Positions 1-9,443 of a DNA stretch of 64,000 nucleotides are shown here, piece by piece. The stretch is from Roseicyclus sp. (GTDB lineage: Bacteria > Pseudomonadota > Alphaproteobacteria > Rhodobacterales > Rhodobacteraceae). A program made the position numbers and the translations under genes. The notes under the pieces were generated by a model, which saw nothing but the letters and a program-made list of their open reading frames with translations, was not told the DNA's origin and did not search any database. Positions within the stretch are counted from its first letter, which is position 1. Each line of letters begins with the position of its first letter. Location of the stretch: assembly GCA_018401055.1 (NCBI GenBank), contig JAGYLB010000071.1, positions 94,126 to 158,125 on the forward strand, given 5' to 3'.

Positions 1-290
1 TTGGCGATCAGGCCCGCCGCCACCGCTTGCCGCGCCTGCCCCTGACCGTGGTTGCCGCGGGTGGCGGTGCAGATGCCGCGCGCATCGGAATATGTCCGCG
101 TCACCCAGTCGATGAAGGTGATGGCGCCCCGCAGCTTGAAGGCGCCCGTGGCTGAGTGGTTCTCGTGCTTGACCCAGACCTCGCAGCCGGTGCGCACGGC
201 CAGTTGCGGCCAGGCATATTGGGGCGTTGGCGCCATGTGGCGGGTGACCAGCGCATGGGCGGCGGTGAGCTCGTCGAGGGTGAAGCGCAT
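1..290 (-). CDS. PLP-dependent threonine dehydratase-like enzyme, 3' part outside the window
   Basis: Reading the minus strand from an ATG at 288-290 gives an open frame that runs off the left edge, so about 96 N-terminal residues are visible. The stretch HSATGAFKLRG carries the family lysine (K52) that forms the Schiff base with pyridoxal phosphate in fold-type II threonine/serine dehydratases, and ATRGNHGQG matches the cofactor phosphate-binding region. A strong ribosome site, AAGGAGA, lies about six bases before the start. Members deaminate threonine or serine to 2-oxoacids. Some relatives act in ectoine breakdown (EutB-like), and the missing C-terminus prevents a choice. The gene is divergent from the SDR gene that follows. 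Confidence 0.8.
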   Translation of the reverse strand, partial: MRFTLDELTAAHALVTRHMAPTPQYAWPQLAVRTGCEVWVKHENHSATGAFKLRGAITFIDWVTRTYSDARGICTATRGNHGQGQARQAVAAGLIA

Positions 291-387
291 CAAGATCTCC
301 TTTTGCTCATGAGCCTCGCGCGGCCCGGGCCGGGTTGCAATCCCCCGCCCACCCGTTACCCCTGTCGGGAACCAAAGGAGGCGGGGC

Positions 388-1032
388 ATGCATGTACTGA
401 TCACGGGCGCCAACCGCGGCATCGGCGCGGGGCTGGCCACAGCCTATCGGGCAAAGGGCGCGGAGGTGACGGCGACCGCGCGCGAGGCGCCGGGGCTGGT
501 GCCGCTCGACGTGACCGACCCGATGTCAGTGCGGGTTCTGGCCGACAAGCTGGGCGACCGGGCACTCGATCTGCTGATCTGCAACGCGGGCGTCTATCTC
601 GACAAGGGCCAAAGCCTCGACGACGGCTTCGCCCCCGACCTCTGGGCCGACACCTTCGCGGTGAATGTCACGGGCGTGTTCCTGACGGTGCAGGCGCTGT
701 TGCCCAACCTCGCCCGTGCCACCGCGCCCAAGGTGGCGATCATCGCCAGCCAGATGGGCTCCTCGACCCGCAACACCGGGGGCAGCTACATCTACCGCGC
801 CACCAAGGCGGCGGCGATCAATCTGGGCCGTAATCTTGCCACCGACCTGAAACCGCGCGGAATTGCGGTGGGCATCTACCACCCCGGCTGGGTCCGGACC
901 GACATGGGCGGCGACAGCGCCGAGATCGGGACGGAGGAGGCTGTGTCCGGCCTGATGGCACGCTTTGCCGCGCTGGGGGCCGAGACCACCGGCTGTTTCG
1001 AGACATGGGACGGGCGGCCGCACGCCTTTTGA
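388..1032 (+). CDS. SDR family NAD(P)-dependent oxidoreductase
   Basis: A 214-residue short-chain dehydrogenase/reductase, of the length usual for the classical single-domain type. The Rossmann nucleotide motif TGANRGIG is at residues 6-13, the NAG structural motif at 66-68, the catalytic serine near 121, and the YRATK active-site tyrosine/lysine pair at 136-140. The start has a good AAAGGAGG site just upstream. Family members interconvert alcohols and ketones with NAD(H) or NADP(H), and nothing here fixes the substrate. The protein resembles the CsgA-like or C-factor-like cytosolic branch. It is followed after about 80 bases by lysC on the same strand, with no obvious functional link. Confidence 0.88.
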   Translation: MHVLITGANRGIGAGLATAYRAKGAEVTATAREAPGLVPLDVTDPMSVRVLADKLGDRALDLLICNAGVYLDKGQSLDDGFAPDLWADTFAVNVTGVFLTVQALLPNLARATAPKVAIIASQMGSSTRNTGGSYIYRATKAAAINLGRNLATDLKPRGIAVGIYHPGWVRTDMGGDSAEIGTEEAVSGLMARFAALGAETTGCFETWDGRPHAF

Positions 1033-1113
1033 GGCGTTTCGCGGCCTATGCCCGGTCTTGCAGGCGGGCACGCGCCGCCGTATGAGGCGCGGCGTCTGGG
1101 AGAGGGACGGGAC

Positions 1114-2353
1114 ATGTCCATTCTGGTGATGAAATTCGGCGGAACATCCGTCGCCACGCTCGACCGCATCCGCCGTGCCGCCAAGCGCGTCGGCCGTGAG
1201 GTCGCAAATGGCCATGACGTGATCGTCATCGTCTCGGCCATGGCAGGCGAGACCAACAAGCTGGTGGGCTTCGTCGAGGAGACCTCGCCTCTGTATGACG
1301 CGCGGGAGTACGATGCCGTGGTGTCGGCTGGCGAGAACGTGACGGCAGGGCTGATGGCGCTGACGCTGCAGGAGATGGAGATCCCCGCCCGCAGCTGGCA
1401 GGGCTGGCAGGTGCCGTTGATCACCACCTCGGCCCATGCCGCCGCCCGGATCGAGGAGATCCCGACCGCCAATATCCTCAAGAAATTCGACGAAGGCATG
1501 AAGGTCGCCGTGATCGCGGGCTTTCAGGGCATCAGCCCCGAGGGGCGGATCACCACGCTGGGCCGGGGCGGGTCTGACACCAGTGCCGTGGCCTTTGCGG
1601 CTGCGTTCGAGGCCGTGCGCTGCGACATCTATACCGATGTGGACGGGGTCTACACCACCGACCCGCGGATCACGTCCAAGGCCCGCAAGCTCGACCGGAT
1701 CGCCTTCGAGGAGATGCTGGAACTGGCCTCGCTGGGCGCCAAGGTGCTTGCAGACCAGATCCGTGGAACTGGCGATGCGCTACAATGTGAAGCTGCGTGT
1801 GTTGAGCAGTTTCGAGGAAATGTCGGATGACGCGGGCACGCTGGTATGCGCCGAGGAGGATATCGTGGAAAGCAATGTGGTGGCCGGTGTGGCCTTTTCC
1901 CGCGACGAGGCCAAGATGACCCTGCAAGGCGTGGAAGACCGCCCCGGCATCGCGGCGGCGATCTTTGGCCCCTTGGCCGAGGCGGGCGTGAACGTCGACA
2001 TGATCGTGCAGAACATCTCGGATGGCGGCACCACGGACATGACATTCTCCTGCCCGATCAACGAGGTGAAGCGCGCCGAAAAGGCGATGGCCGATGCCAA
2101 GGCCGCGGGCGCGATCGATTTCGCGGGTCTCGTGGCCGACACGAATGTCTGCAAAGTGTCCATCGTCGGCATCGGGATGCGCAGCCATGCGGGTGTCGCG
2201 GCCAAGATGTTCCAGACGCTGCGCGACGAGGGCATCAACATCAAGGTCATCACAACCTCCGAGATCAAAGTCTCGGTGCTGATCGACCGCAAGTATCTGG
2301 AACTGGCGGTGCAGGCGCTGCATGACGCCTTTGGCCTCGACCGGGCGGCCTGA
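1114..2353 (+). CDS. lysC: Aspartate kinase (one apparent frameshift)
   Basis: Catalyses ATP-dependent phosphorylation of L-aspartate to 4-aspartyl phosphate, the entry step to lysine, threonine, methionine and diaminopimelate. The N-terminus [12 protein letters not shown] is the hallmark kinase motif, [16 protein letters not shown] is typical of the nucleotide-binding region, and the last ~160 residues form two ACT domains ([12 protein letters not shown] and [17 protein letters not shown]) that normally give feedback control. The reading frame changes near 1748: GTGCTTGCAG needs one base less to give the family reading [11 protein letters not shown]. Both sides are otherwise intact and total length is near the usual 410 residues, so a sequencing indel is more likely than loss of an essential gene. 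Start chosen at the ATG directly before MKFGG. Confidence 0.93.
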
Positions 2354-2379
2354 ACGCCGCCCTTGCGTCAGGCGCAATG

Positions 2380-2390
2380 CTGCATTGCAG
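2380..2390. promoter_or_regulatory. CTGC-N3-GCAG palindrome, possible PhaR-type site
   Basis: Within a 15-base near-perfect palindrome (2378-2392) lies CTGC-ATT-GCAG, matching the CTGCN3-4GCAG pattern recalled for the polyhydroxyalkanoate regulator PhaR of Paracoccus. It lies about 80 bases before the DUF1127-like gene. An eight-base pattern with variable spacing is expected roughly once or twice in 64 kb by chance, so this is only suggestive. Confidence 0.25.
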
Positions 2391-2469
2391 CAACGGCCCT
2401 AACCGGCGCGGCCCGCAAGGCCTATTCTGTGTCGTGACACATGTTTACCCGTCACCCACAGAGGTTCCC

Positions 2470-2697
2470 ATGACGACGCAAACCCTGAACAGCCCCGCCT
2501 TTCCGCCGCGGATCGTCTCGCAGGTCATCGCCTTTTTCGCCGCCCTCGCCCGCGCCTTCGCGCAGGCCAGCGACGCGCAGGCCCGGTTCGACGAAATCCA
2601 GATGCTTCAATCGTTGAGCGATGCGGAGCTTGCCAAGCGCGGCCTGACCCGCGACACGGTCGTGCGCCACGTCTACGCCGACCTTCTGGCCGACTGA
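2470..2697 (+). CDS. DUF1127-like small protein
   Basis: A 75-residue protein with a hydrophobic central helix (VSQVIAFFAALARAFAQA) followed by the short domain EIQMLQSLSDAELAKRGL, which resembles DUF1127 (aromatic/acidic residues, then L-S-D-x-E-L-x-x-x-G-L). DUF1127 proteins are small RNA- or stress-linked factors in alphaproteobacteria, with roles reported in phosphate and carbon regulation. The exact function here is unknown. The start is placed at the ATG at 2470, because the upstream in-frame codons contain a palindrome and look non-coding. It lies between lysC and ptsP on the same strand and could have its own promoter. Confidence 0.7.
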   Translation: MTTQTLNSPAFPPRIVSQVIAFFAALARAFAQASDAQARFDEIQMLQSLSDAELAKRGLTRDTVVRHVYADLLAD

Positions 2698-2814
2698 TCC
2701 GACCACCCGGGCAATAGGGCGCGCCATTCCCGTTGCGCGCCCCCTGCCCGCCGCGCTATCCCTGATCCCCGGAACAGGGGCCGCTTCCGTCAAGCGCCTC
2801 ATGGGGCGAAAGTG

Positions 2815-5063
2815 ATGGCACAAGGCACCGAAACAGAGAGCCGCAAGCTGCTCAGCCGCTTGCAGGCCGTCACTGGCGGGATGCCAGCGCGGGCCAGGAA
2901 CGGCTGGACCGCATCACCCATCTGATCGCCGATTCGATGGGCACAGAGGTCTGTTCCATCTATCTGATGCGCGATGTCGACACGTTGGAGCTGTGCGCCA
3001 CCCAAGGTCTGGCGCCCGAGGCGGTCCATGTCACGCGGATGCGCATCGGCGAGGGCCTTGTCGGTCGGGTCGCCCGCACCGCCCAACCGGTCAACACCGC
3101 GAACGCGCCCGCCGAACGCGGGTTCCGCTATATGCCCGAGACCGGTGAGGAACGCTTCACGTCGTTTCTCGGCGTGCCGATCCAGCGGCTGGGCGAGCGG
3201 CTGGGCGTGCTGGTCGTCCAGTCCAAGGACGCGCGCGACTATTCCGACGACGAGATCTACGCCCTCGAGGTCGTGGCCATGGTGCTGGCCGAGATGACCG
3301 AACTGGGCGCCTTCATCGGCGAAGGCGCGGCGCTGGCCGAGCGGCACAAGCAACAGGTGATGATCCGCGGCACCTGCGTGCAGGAAGGCACGGCCATGGG
3401 CCATGTCTGGCTGCACGAGCCGCGCGTGGTCGTCACCAATCTGGTGGCCGAGGACCCCGAGGCGGAACTGACGCGCCTGAACGCGGCGGTGGACCGGCTG
3501 CGCGTCGATCGTCGACGACATGCTCGACCCAGGCCGCCGGCGGCGACAAGCGAACAGCGCGAGGTGCTGGAAGCCTACCGCATGTTCGCCCATTCCCGCG
3601 GCTGGATGCGCCGGATGGAAGAGGATATCGCCCGCGGCCTGTCGGCCGAGGCCGCGGTGGAAAAGGAACAGTCGAGCGCGCGGGCGCGGATGGAAACCGT
3701 GCCCGACGCCTATCTGCGCGAGCGGTTGCACGATCTCGACGACCTGTCGAACCGCCTGCTGCGCCGCCTGACCGGACAGGGGCGCGACACCGGGGCGGAA
3801 CTGCCGGCCGATCCGGTGCTGGTGGCGCGCAACATCGGCCCGGCCGAATTGCTCGATTACGGCCGCCGCCTGCGTGGCGTGGTGCTGGAGGAGGGCTCGG
3901 TCGGCAGCCATGCCGCCATCGTGGCGCGCGCGCTGGCGATCCCGCTGGTGGTCCATGCCAAGGCGGTGCTGACCGAGGCGCTGAACGGCGACGCGATCTT
4001 GCTCGACGGTGATCAGGGCATCGTGCATCTGCGGCCCGAGGAGGCCGTCGCCTCAGCCTTCCGCGACAAGATGGCGATGCAGGCCGAGGCGCAGGAGCGC
4101 TATGTCTCGATCCGCGACAAGCCAGCCGAGGCGCTGTGCGGCACATCGGTGTCCTTGCAGATGAACGCAGGGCTTATGGCCGACCTGCCCTCGCTGCCCA
4201 GTTCGGGCGCCGAAGGCGTGGGGCTGTTCCGCACCGAATTGCAGTTCCTGACCCGCAACAAGGTGCCGCGCCGCGGCGAGCTGGCCGCCCTTTACGCGCG
4301 CGTCATGGATGCGGCGGGCGGCAAGCGCGTGGTCTTCCGCACGCTCGACATCGGATCGGACAAGGTGCTGCCCTACATGAAGAAGACGGAGGAGCCGAAC
4401 CCCGCGCTCGGCTGGCGGGCGATCCGCGTCGGGCTGGACAAGCCGGGCGTGATGCGGATGCAGCTGCAGGCGCTGATCCGCGCGGCCAACGGGCGGCCGC
4501 TGACGGTGATGTTCCCCTTCGTCGCCCAGTTCGAGGAATTCACCCAAGCCCGCGATCATCTGTTGCGCGAAATGGACCGCGAGGCGGCGCTGGGCCACAC
4601 CTTGCCCGAACGGCTGGAAATCGGCGCGATGCTGGAAACGCCCAGCCTTGCCTTTGCACCGCGACAGTTCTTTGAATCCTGCGATTTCATCTCCATCGGC
4701 GGCAATGACCTCAAGCAGTTCTTCTTCGCCGCCGACCGCGAGAACGAGCGGGTGCGCCGCCGCTACGACACGCTCAACGTCAGCTACCTGACCTTCCTCG
4801 AACAGATCGTGCACCGCTGCGGTGACATCGGCACGCCGCTCAGTTTCTGCGGCGAGGATGCGGGCCGCCCGGTCGAGGCGCGTGCTTCGCCGCCATCGGG
4901 CTTGCGCGTCCTGTCGATGCGCCCCGCCTCGATCGGGCCGGTCAAGTCGCTGATCCGCCGGATCGACCTTCGCGAGGCGCGCGCGGTGATCAACGAGGCG
5001 CGGGCAAGCGGCGCGCAATCGGTTCGGCCGGCGGTCATGGAATGGCTCAGGCGGCAGGGCTGA
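2815..5063 (+). CDS. ptsP: PTS-Ntr phosphoenolpyruvate-protein phosphotransferase, enzyme I-Ntr (several local frameshifts)
   Basis: Enzyme I of the nitrogen-type PTS takes phosphate from phosphoenolpyruvate and passes it to NPr and EIIA-Ntr. This is a regulatory relay, not sugar import. Domains in order: N-terminal GAF (CSIYLMRD ... LGVPIQRLGERLGVLVVQS), the EI helical domain, the mobile domain with the phosphorylated histidine in GSHAAIVARALAIP, then the PEP-binding barrel (FRTELQFL, RTLDIGSDK, GNDLKQFF, FCGEDAG). About 750 residues are expected. Indels are evident near 2879 (a GGG run should be GGGG), between 3505 and 3552, and near 4870, each quickly compensated. The start is the ATG at 2815, which reads MAQGTETESRKLLSRLQ, a normal EI-Ntr N-terminus. 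Location after lysC is common in alphaproteobacteria. Confidence 0.92.
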
Positions 5064-5155
5064 GCCCCCTGCACCCGCCACGACCACGGCGCAAGGATGC
5101 GACCGGCCGAAGATGACGGGGGACGGCCCCGGCGGTGCGGCCGCAAACGTGCCCG

Positions 5156-6427
5156 ATGCTGACACCCAAGCTGCTGACCACCTTGCCGCAAAGCACGCCC
5201 AAAAGTGTGCTTGCGGATTTCATCGCGGGCGTGACCGTTGCCATGGTCGCGCTGCCGCTCAGCCTTGCCATCGCCATAGCCTCGGGGGCGGCGCCTGAAA
5301 CGGGTCTGGTGACGGCCATCGTGGCGGGCTTCTTGATCTCGCTTTTTGGCGGCAGCCGGGTGCAGATCGGCGGGCCCACGGGCGCCTTCATCGTCGTGGT
5401 CCATGGCGTCATCGCCGCGCATGGCTTTGACGGGCTGGTGCTGGCCACGCTGATGGCGGGCGTGATCTTTGGTCATCGGCGGCTTTCTCAAGGCGGGCAA
5501 CCTGATCGCGCTGGTGCCCGAGCCGGTCATCAACGGCTTTCACCATCGGCATCGCCGCGATCATCGCGCTCAGCCAATTGCCCGATGCCATGGGCATGGT
5601 CTTGCCCGAGGGCACCCCGCCGAGGCGCTGGAGCGTATCCCCGCGATGTGGGCGGCGCGCGGCACGATCAGCCTTGCCAGCCTCGCCATCGGGCTGGGCG
5701 CCATCGTGCTGATCGTGGCGCTGCGACGCCTCTTTCCACGGTTTCCGGGCCTGATCGTGGCAGTCGGCATCGTCTCGGCGGCAGTGGCGGTCTTTTCCTG
5801 CCGGTCGACACGCTGTTCGGTCGCTTCGGCGCGCTGCCCGACCGGCTGCCCCTGCCCCGCCTGCCCGAGATCACGGTGGCGCGGCTGATCGAACTGCTGC
5901 CTTCGGCGCTGATCATCGCCTTTCTGGCGGGGATCGAATCGCTGTTGTCGGCCATGGTGGCAGACCGGATGGTGGCAGGGCGTCACCGTCCGAACGCCGA
6001 GATCCTGGCCCAAGGCTTGGCCAATATCGGCTCTTCCCTCATGGGCGGTCTGCCTGCCACCGGGGCCATTGCGCGCACGGCGACGAATGTACGGGCGGGC
6101 GGGCGGACGCCGCTTGCCGGCATCTTCCATGCGGCGGTGATCCTTGGCGTGATGATGCTGGCCGCGCCTCTGGCGGGATACCTCGCCATGCCTGCGCTGG
6201 CGGGGCTGTTGCTGGTGACCGCCTGGAACATGTCGGAACCGCAGCATTGGCGCGGCTACCTGACCACGGGGCGGGTGTCGGACCGGGTGCTTCTGGTGCT
6301 GACCATGGTGCTGACGGTCTTTGCTGATCTGACGGTCGCCATCGGTGTCGGCGTGGCGCTGGGGTTGGCGCTACGATTGAGCCGCCGGGGCGTGCCGCCC
6401 GCGGACTGGACGCCGCCCGACCGGTAA
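5156..6427 (+). CDS. SulP family anion permease without STAS domain (four apparent indels)
   Basis: An inner-membrane SLC26/SulP transporter, a family that moves sulfate, bicarbonate or other anions. The N-terminus DFIAGVTVAMVALPLSLAIAIASG, the GSRVQIGGPTGAFIVVV motif and the later LIIAFLAGIESLLSAMVAD and GGLPATGAIARTATNVRAG segments are diagnostic. The frame is broken near 5468 (extra T), 5538 (extra T), 5613 (missing base) and 5796 (missing T). With these repaired a continuous ~424-residue product results. It ends just after the last membrane helix with a short RRGVPPADWTPPDR tail, so the usual cytosolic STAS domain is missing. The start could be 5156 or the in-frame ATG at 5135, and neither has a strong ribosome site. 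Confidence 0.85.
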   Translation: MLTPKLLTTLPQSTPKSVLADFIAGVTVAMVALPLSLAIAIASGAAPETGLVTAIVAGFLISLFGGSRVQIGGPTGAFIVVVHGVIAAHGFDGLVLATLMAGVIFGHRRLSQGGQPDRAGARAGHQRLSPSASPRSSRSANCPMPWAWSCPRAPRRGAGAYPRDVGGARHDQPCQPRHRAGRHRADRGAATPLSTVSGPDRGSRHRLGGSGGLFLPVDTLFGRFGALPDRLPLPRLPEITVARLIELLPSALIIAFLAGIESLLSAMVADRMVAGRHRPNAEILAQGLANIGSSLMGGLPATGAIARTATNVRAGGRTPLAGIFHAAVILGVMMLAAPLAGYLAMPALAGLLLVTAWNMSEPQHWRGYLTTGRVSDRVLLVLTMVLTVFADLTVAIGVGVALGLALRLSRRGVPPADWTPPDR

Positions 6428-6460
6428 GGGTAGACCGGGCCGAAGGGGACGGAGGCCGCC

Positions 6461-8070
6461 ATGCTGACACAGGATTTCAGCGACTGGGATGTTGTAATCG
6501 TCGGCGCTGGCTCGGCAGGCTGTGTGCTGGCCAACCGCTCTCGGCCGATCCCAAGTGCCGGGTCCTGCTCTTGGAGGCGGGCGGCAGCGACAACCGGCTC
6601 TGGGTGCATGTGCCGGTGGGATATCTCTATGCGATGGGCGACCCCTCGCTCGACTGGTGCCTCAAGACCGAGGCCGAGCCGGGCCTGAACGGGCGCGCGC
6701 TGAACTATCCCCGCGGCAAGGTTCTGGGCGGCTGTTCGTCCATCAACGGCATGATCTACATGCGCGGCCAAGCCCGCGACTATGACCTGTGGGCCCAGAT
6801 GGGCAACACCGGCTGGGGTTGGGACGATGTGCTGCCCTATTTCAAGCGCTCCGAAGGCTATCACGGCGGCGCGGACGACGCCCATGGGGAAAGCGGCGAA
6901 TTGCGCGTCGAACGCCAGCGCCTGACCTGGCCGATCCTTGACGCCGTGGCCGAAGCGGCGGGCGAGTTGGGCATCCCCGCAGCGCCGATTTCAACCGCGG
7001 CGACAATGAGGGTGCCGGGTATTTCGAGGTCAACCAAAGGCGCGGGCTGCGCTGGAATGCGCGCAAGGCCTTTCTTGACCCGGTGCGCCGCCGCCCCAAT
7101 CTGCGGATCGTGACGGGGGCCGAGGTGCTGCGGCTCGCTGGAGGGCAAGCGTGCGACGGGCGTGGTGTTCCGGCAGGACGGCGCGGCCTACCATGCGCGG
7201 GCGGGTGGCGAGGTGGTGCTGGCCGCCGGTGCCATCGGAACGCCCGCGATCCTCGAGCGGTCGGGGATCGGGCGGGCCAACATGCTGCGTGATCTGGGGA
7301 TCGACGTCGCCCAGGACAGCCCAGGCGTCGGTGAAAACCTTGCCGATCACCTTCAGATCCGCACAATTTTCCGCATCACCGGCGCGCGCACGCTGAACGA
7401 CTGGTATGCGAGCCTCTGGGGCAAGATGCGGATCGGGCTGGATTACGCGTTGAAGCGCTCAGGGCCTTTGGCCATGGCCCCCTCGCAACTGGGCATCTTC
7501 ACGCGCTCAAGCCCCGAGCATGAGACGCCCAACATCGAATACCACGTCCAGCCCCTGTCGCTCGACGCCTTCGGCCAGCCGTTGCACCCTTTCCCGGCGC
7601 TGACCGTGTCGGTCTGCAACCTGCGGCCCGAAAGCCGCGGGTCGGTGCATGTGACCAGCCCCGATCCGAGCGCGCGCCCTGCGATCCGGCCCAATTACCT
7701 TTCCGCGCCCGCCGACCGGCGCGTGGCGGTCGAGTCGATCCGCCATGCCCGCGCGCTGATGGCGACGCAGCGCATGGCTGAGTTCCGGCCGACCGAGATC
7801 AAGCCTGGGCCAGAGGTCGACGGCGAAGACGCGCTGCTCAAGGCCGCGGGTGATATCGCCACCACGATCTTCCACCCGGTGTCCACCGCGCGGATGGGCG
7901 TGGATGCGGGCGCGGTCGTCAGCCCGGCGCTGACGGTGAACGGGATTGCCGGCCTGTCCATCGCCGATGCCTCGGTCATGCCCGCCATCCCAAGCGGCAA
8001 CACGCATGCGCCGGTGACGATGATCGCGGAAAAGGCGGCCGAGATGATCGCAGGGCGGTTGCACGCCTGA
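6461..8070 (+). CDS. GMC family FAD-dependent oxidoreductase, choline/alcohol dehydrogenase-like (three apparent indels)
   Basis: A ~535-residue glucose-methanol-choline oxidoreductase. The FAD-binding motif VVIVGAGSAGCVLANR is at residues 11-26, the first GMC signature surrounds PRGKVLGGCSSINGMIYMRG, the second is AAGAIGTPAILERSGIG, and the C-terminal catalytic region has FHPVSTARMG and SGNTHAPV with the active-site histidine. Relatives oxidise choline, long-chain or polyethylene alcohols, and the substrate cannot be read from sequence. The frame is lost near 6538 (AACCGC-TCTCGG lacks a C), 6984 (lacks a G) and 7134. Domain order is complete once these are bridged. It starts 33 bases after the SulP gene and ends in the palindrome block that separates it from the convergent acetyltransferase gene. 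Confidence 0.88.
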
Positions 8071-8071
8071 C

Positions 8072-8140
8072 GCGGCAAAACTCGAGTTTTGCCGCCCGAA
8101 AAACCCGGGTTTTTCGGGCAGGAAAACGCGCGTTTTCCTG
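8072..8140. repeat. Three adjoining perfect palindromes between convergent genes (probable bidirectional terminator)
   Basis: Three inverted repeats follow each other almost without spacer: 8072-8095 centred on CTCGAG, 8094-8119 centred on CCCGGG, and 8119-8140 centred on GCGCGC. In each, a run of four or five A is mirrored by the same number of T around the GC core, and the outer arms are GC-rich. They sit exactly between the stop of the GMC gene and the stop of the convergent acetyltransferase gene, so termination on both strands is the simplest role. Confidence 0.75.
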
Positions 8141-8144
8141 ACCC

Positions 8145-8621
8145 TCACCGCGCCCAGCGCTTGACCTTGCCGGTTTTGCCCGCCCAGTCGCCAATGCCCA
8201 AGACACGCGCCGGGTTCGTTGGCGGCGGCATCTCCACCCCCTCAAGCCGGGTAAAGCCGAAGCGGCGGTAATAGGGCTCATCGCCCACCAGCATGATGCG
8301 CGGCCAGCGGTCTTCGGTGGCGCGCGCCATCCCTTCGCGCATCAGCAGACCACCCAAGCCTTCGCCCTGCCGGGTCGGGTGGACGGCGACGGGGCCCAAA
8401 AGCAGCGCCTCGGCCCGGCCCACGCGCACCGGCCAGAACCGGATCGCCCCCGCCAGGATGCCATCGGGATCACGCGCGACCAGACACAGGCGCGCCACCG
8501 GCGGCACTCCGTCACGCAGCCGGTAAGACGACAGCGCCTCGCGCCCCGGCGCAAAGCAGGTGTCGTAGAGCGCCTCCACCTCCCAGCGGTCCGCTGATGT
8601 TTCCTGCTCCAGCCGATACAT
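8145..8621 (-). CDS. GNAT family N-acetyltransferase
   Basis: A 158-residue acetyltransferase transferring an acetyl group from acetyl-CoA to an amine. The core reads LLLGPVAVHPTRQGEGLGGLLMREGM, in which R/Q-x-x-G-x-G/A is the coenzyme A pyrophosphate-binding loop, and it is followed by LVGDEPYYRRFGFTRL, the usual end of the fold. This branch (YhbS-like) has unknown or broad substrates. The gene is alone, convergent with the GMC gene and divergent from the flavin reductase gene. The start is the ATG at 8619-8621, giving MYRLEQET. No unusual composition is seen. Confidence 0.85.
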   Translation of the reverse strand: MYRLEQETSADRWEVEALYDTCFAPGREALSSYRLRDGVPPVARLCLVARDPDGILAGAIRFWPVRVGRAEALLLGPVAVHPTRQGEGLGGLLMREGMARATEDRWPRIMLVGDEPYYRRFGFTRLEGVEMPPPTNPARVLGIGDWAGKTGKVKRWAR

Positions 8622-8714
8622 AGCCCGCCGTGCCTTGCCTCTGGCCCATCGCGTAACACGCCGCTAGGTCTTGCACAAACCCGAGCAAGGCTCCCACAAA
8701 AAGGAATGCCCGCG

Positions 8715-9320
8715 ATGTTCTACCGCCCCGCCGATGGCCACGGCCTGCCGCACAACCCGTTCAACGCCATCGTCACGCCGCGCCCCATCGGCTGGATTTC
8801 CACCCGCAGCGCCGACGGCTCGGAAAACCTGGCCCCCTATTCCTTCTTCAACGCGGTGGCTTATGTGCCGCCGCAGGTGATGTTCGCCTCCACCTCCGCC
8901 AAGGAGGATCGGGGCGACACCAAGGACAGCGTCGCCAACATCCGCGAGACGGGTGTGTTTTGCGTGAACGTGGTGGAATACGCGATGCGCGATGCGATGA
9001 ACCAGACCTCCGGGCCATGGCCGCGCGAAACCGATGAATTCGCGCTGGCGGACATCGCGCGGGCGGAGTGCGAGACCATCGCCTGTTCCCGCGTGGCGGG
9101 CGCGCCCGCGTCGCTGGAATGCAAGATGACACAGATCGTGAAACTGGAAGGTGCAAACAATTTCGCCGTTTTCGGCGAGGTCACCGGCGTGCACATGCGC
9201 GACGATTGCCTCCGCGACGGCACATTCGACGTGCTGGCCTTCAACCCGCTGACGCGGCTGGGCTACCGCGACTATTCAGTGATCCGCGAGACCTTCGGCC
9301 TGAAACGGCCCGGAGAGTGA
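8715..9320 (+). CDS. Flavin reductase-like FMN-binding split-barrel protein
   Basis: A ~200-residue protein of the flavin reductase/DIM6-NTAB type that binds FMN. The N-terminus carries NAIVTPRPIGWISTRS and NLAPYSFFNAVAYVPP, typical of the FMN phosphate and isoalloxazine contacts, and NIRETGVFCVNVV is a further family block. Members reduce flavin or act as flavoprotein oxidoreductases of unknown substrate. The start at 8715 is preferred over the ATG at 8706, because AAAAAGGA lies about nine bases before 8715 but almost touches 8706. It is divergent from the acetyltransferase gene and about 120 bases before mtnP. Confidence 0.85.
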   Translation: MFYRPADGHGLPHNPFNAIVTPRPIGWISTRSADGSENLAPYSFFNAVAYVPPQVMFASTSAKEDRGDTKDSVANIRETGVFCVNVVEYAMRDAMNQTSGPWPRETDEFALADIARAECETIACSRVAGAPASLECKMTQIVKLEGANNFAVFGEVTGVHMRDDCLRDGTFDVLAFNPLTRLGYRDYSVIRETFGLKRPGE

Positions 9321-9443
9321 GGGCGCGCCGGGTGCCAGCGTGGCGCCGTCCGTATTTGGAGGAAGATGAAGGGGCGGGGCTTGCAGCAAGGCGGCAGCGG
9401 TGTTTGGCTGGCGCCCGGTAACGGATCGAAGGAGCATGAGGCG

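Noticed and set aside
526..1437. Long leftward open frame opposite the SDR and lysC genes
   Set aside because: Mirror of two well-supported genes in GC-rich DNA, with no start signal or domain; typical antisense shadow.
1114..2353. lysC as a true pseudogene
   Set aside because: Single base extra in CTTG with both halves intact, and the same kind of indel recurs across unrelated genes; sequencing error is simpler.
8072..8140. CRISPR-like array from the repeated palindromes
   Set aside because: Only three units, no identical repeats, no spacers of constant length and no cas genes; a terminator/repeat block explains it.
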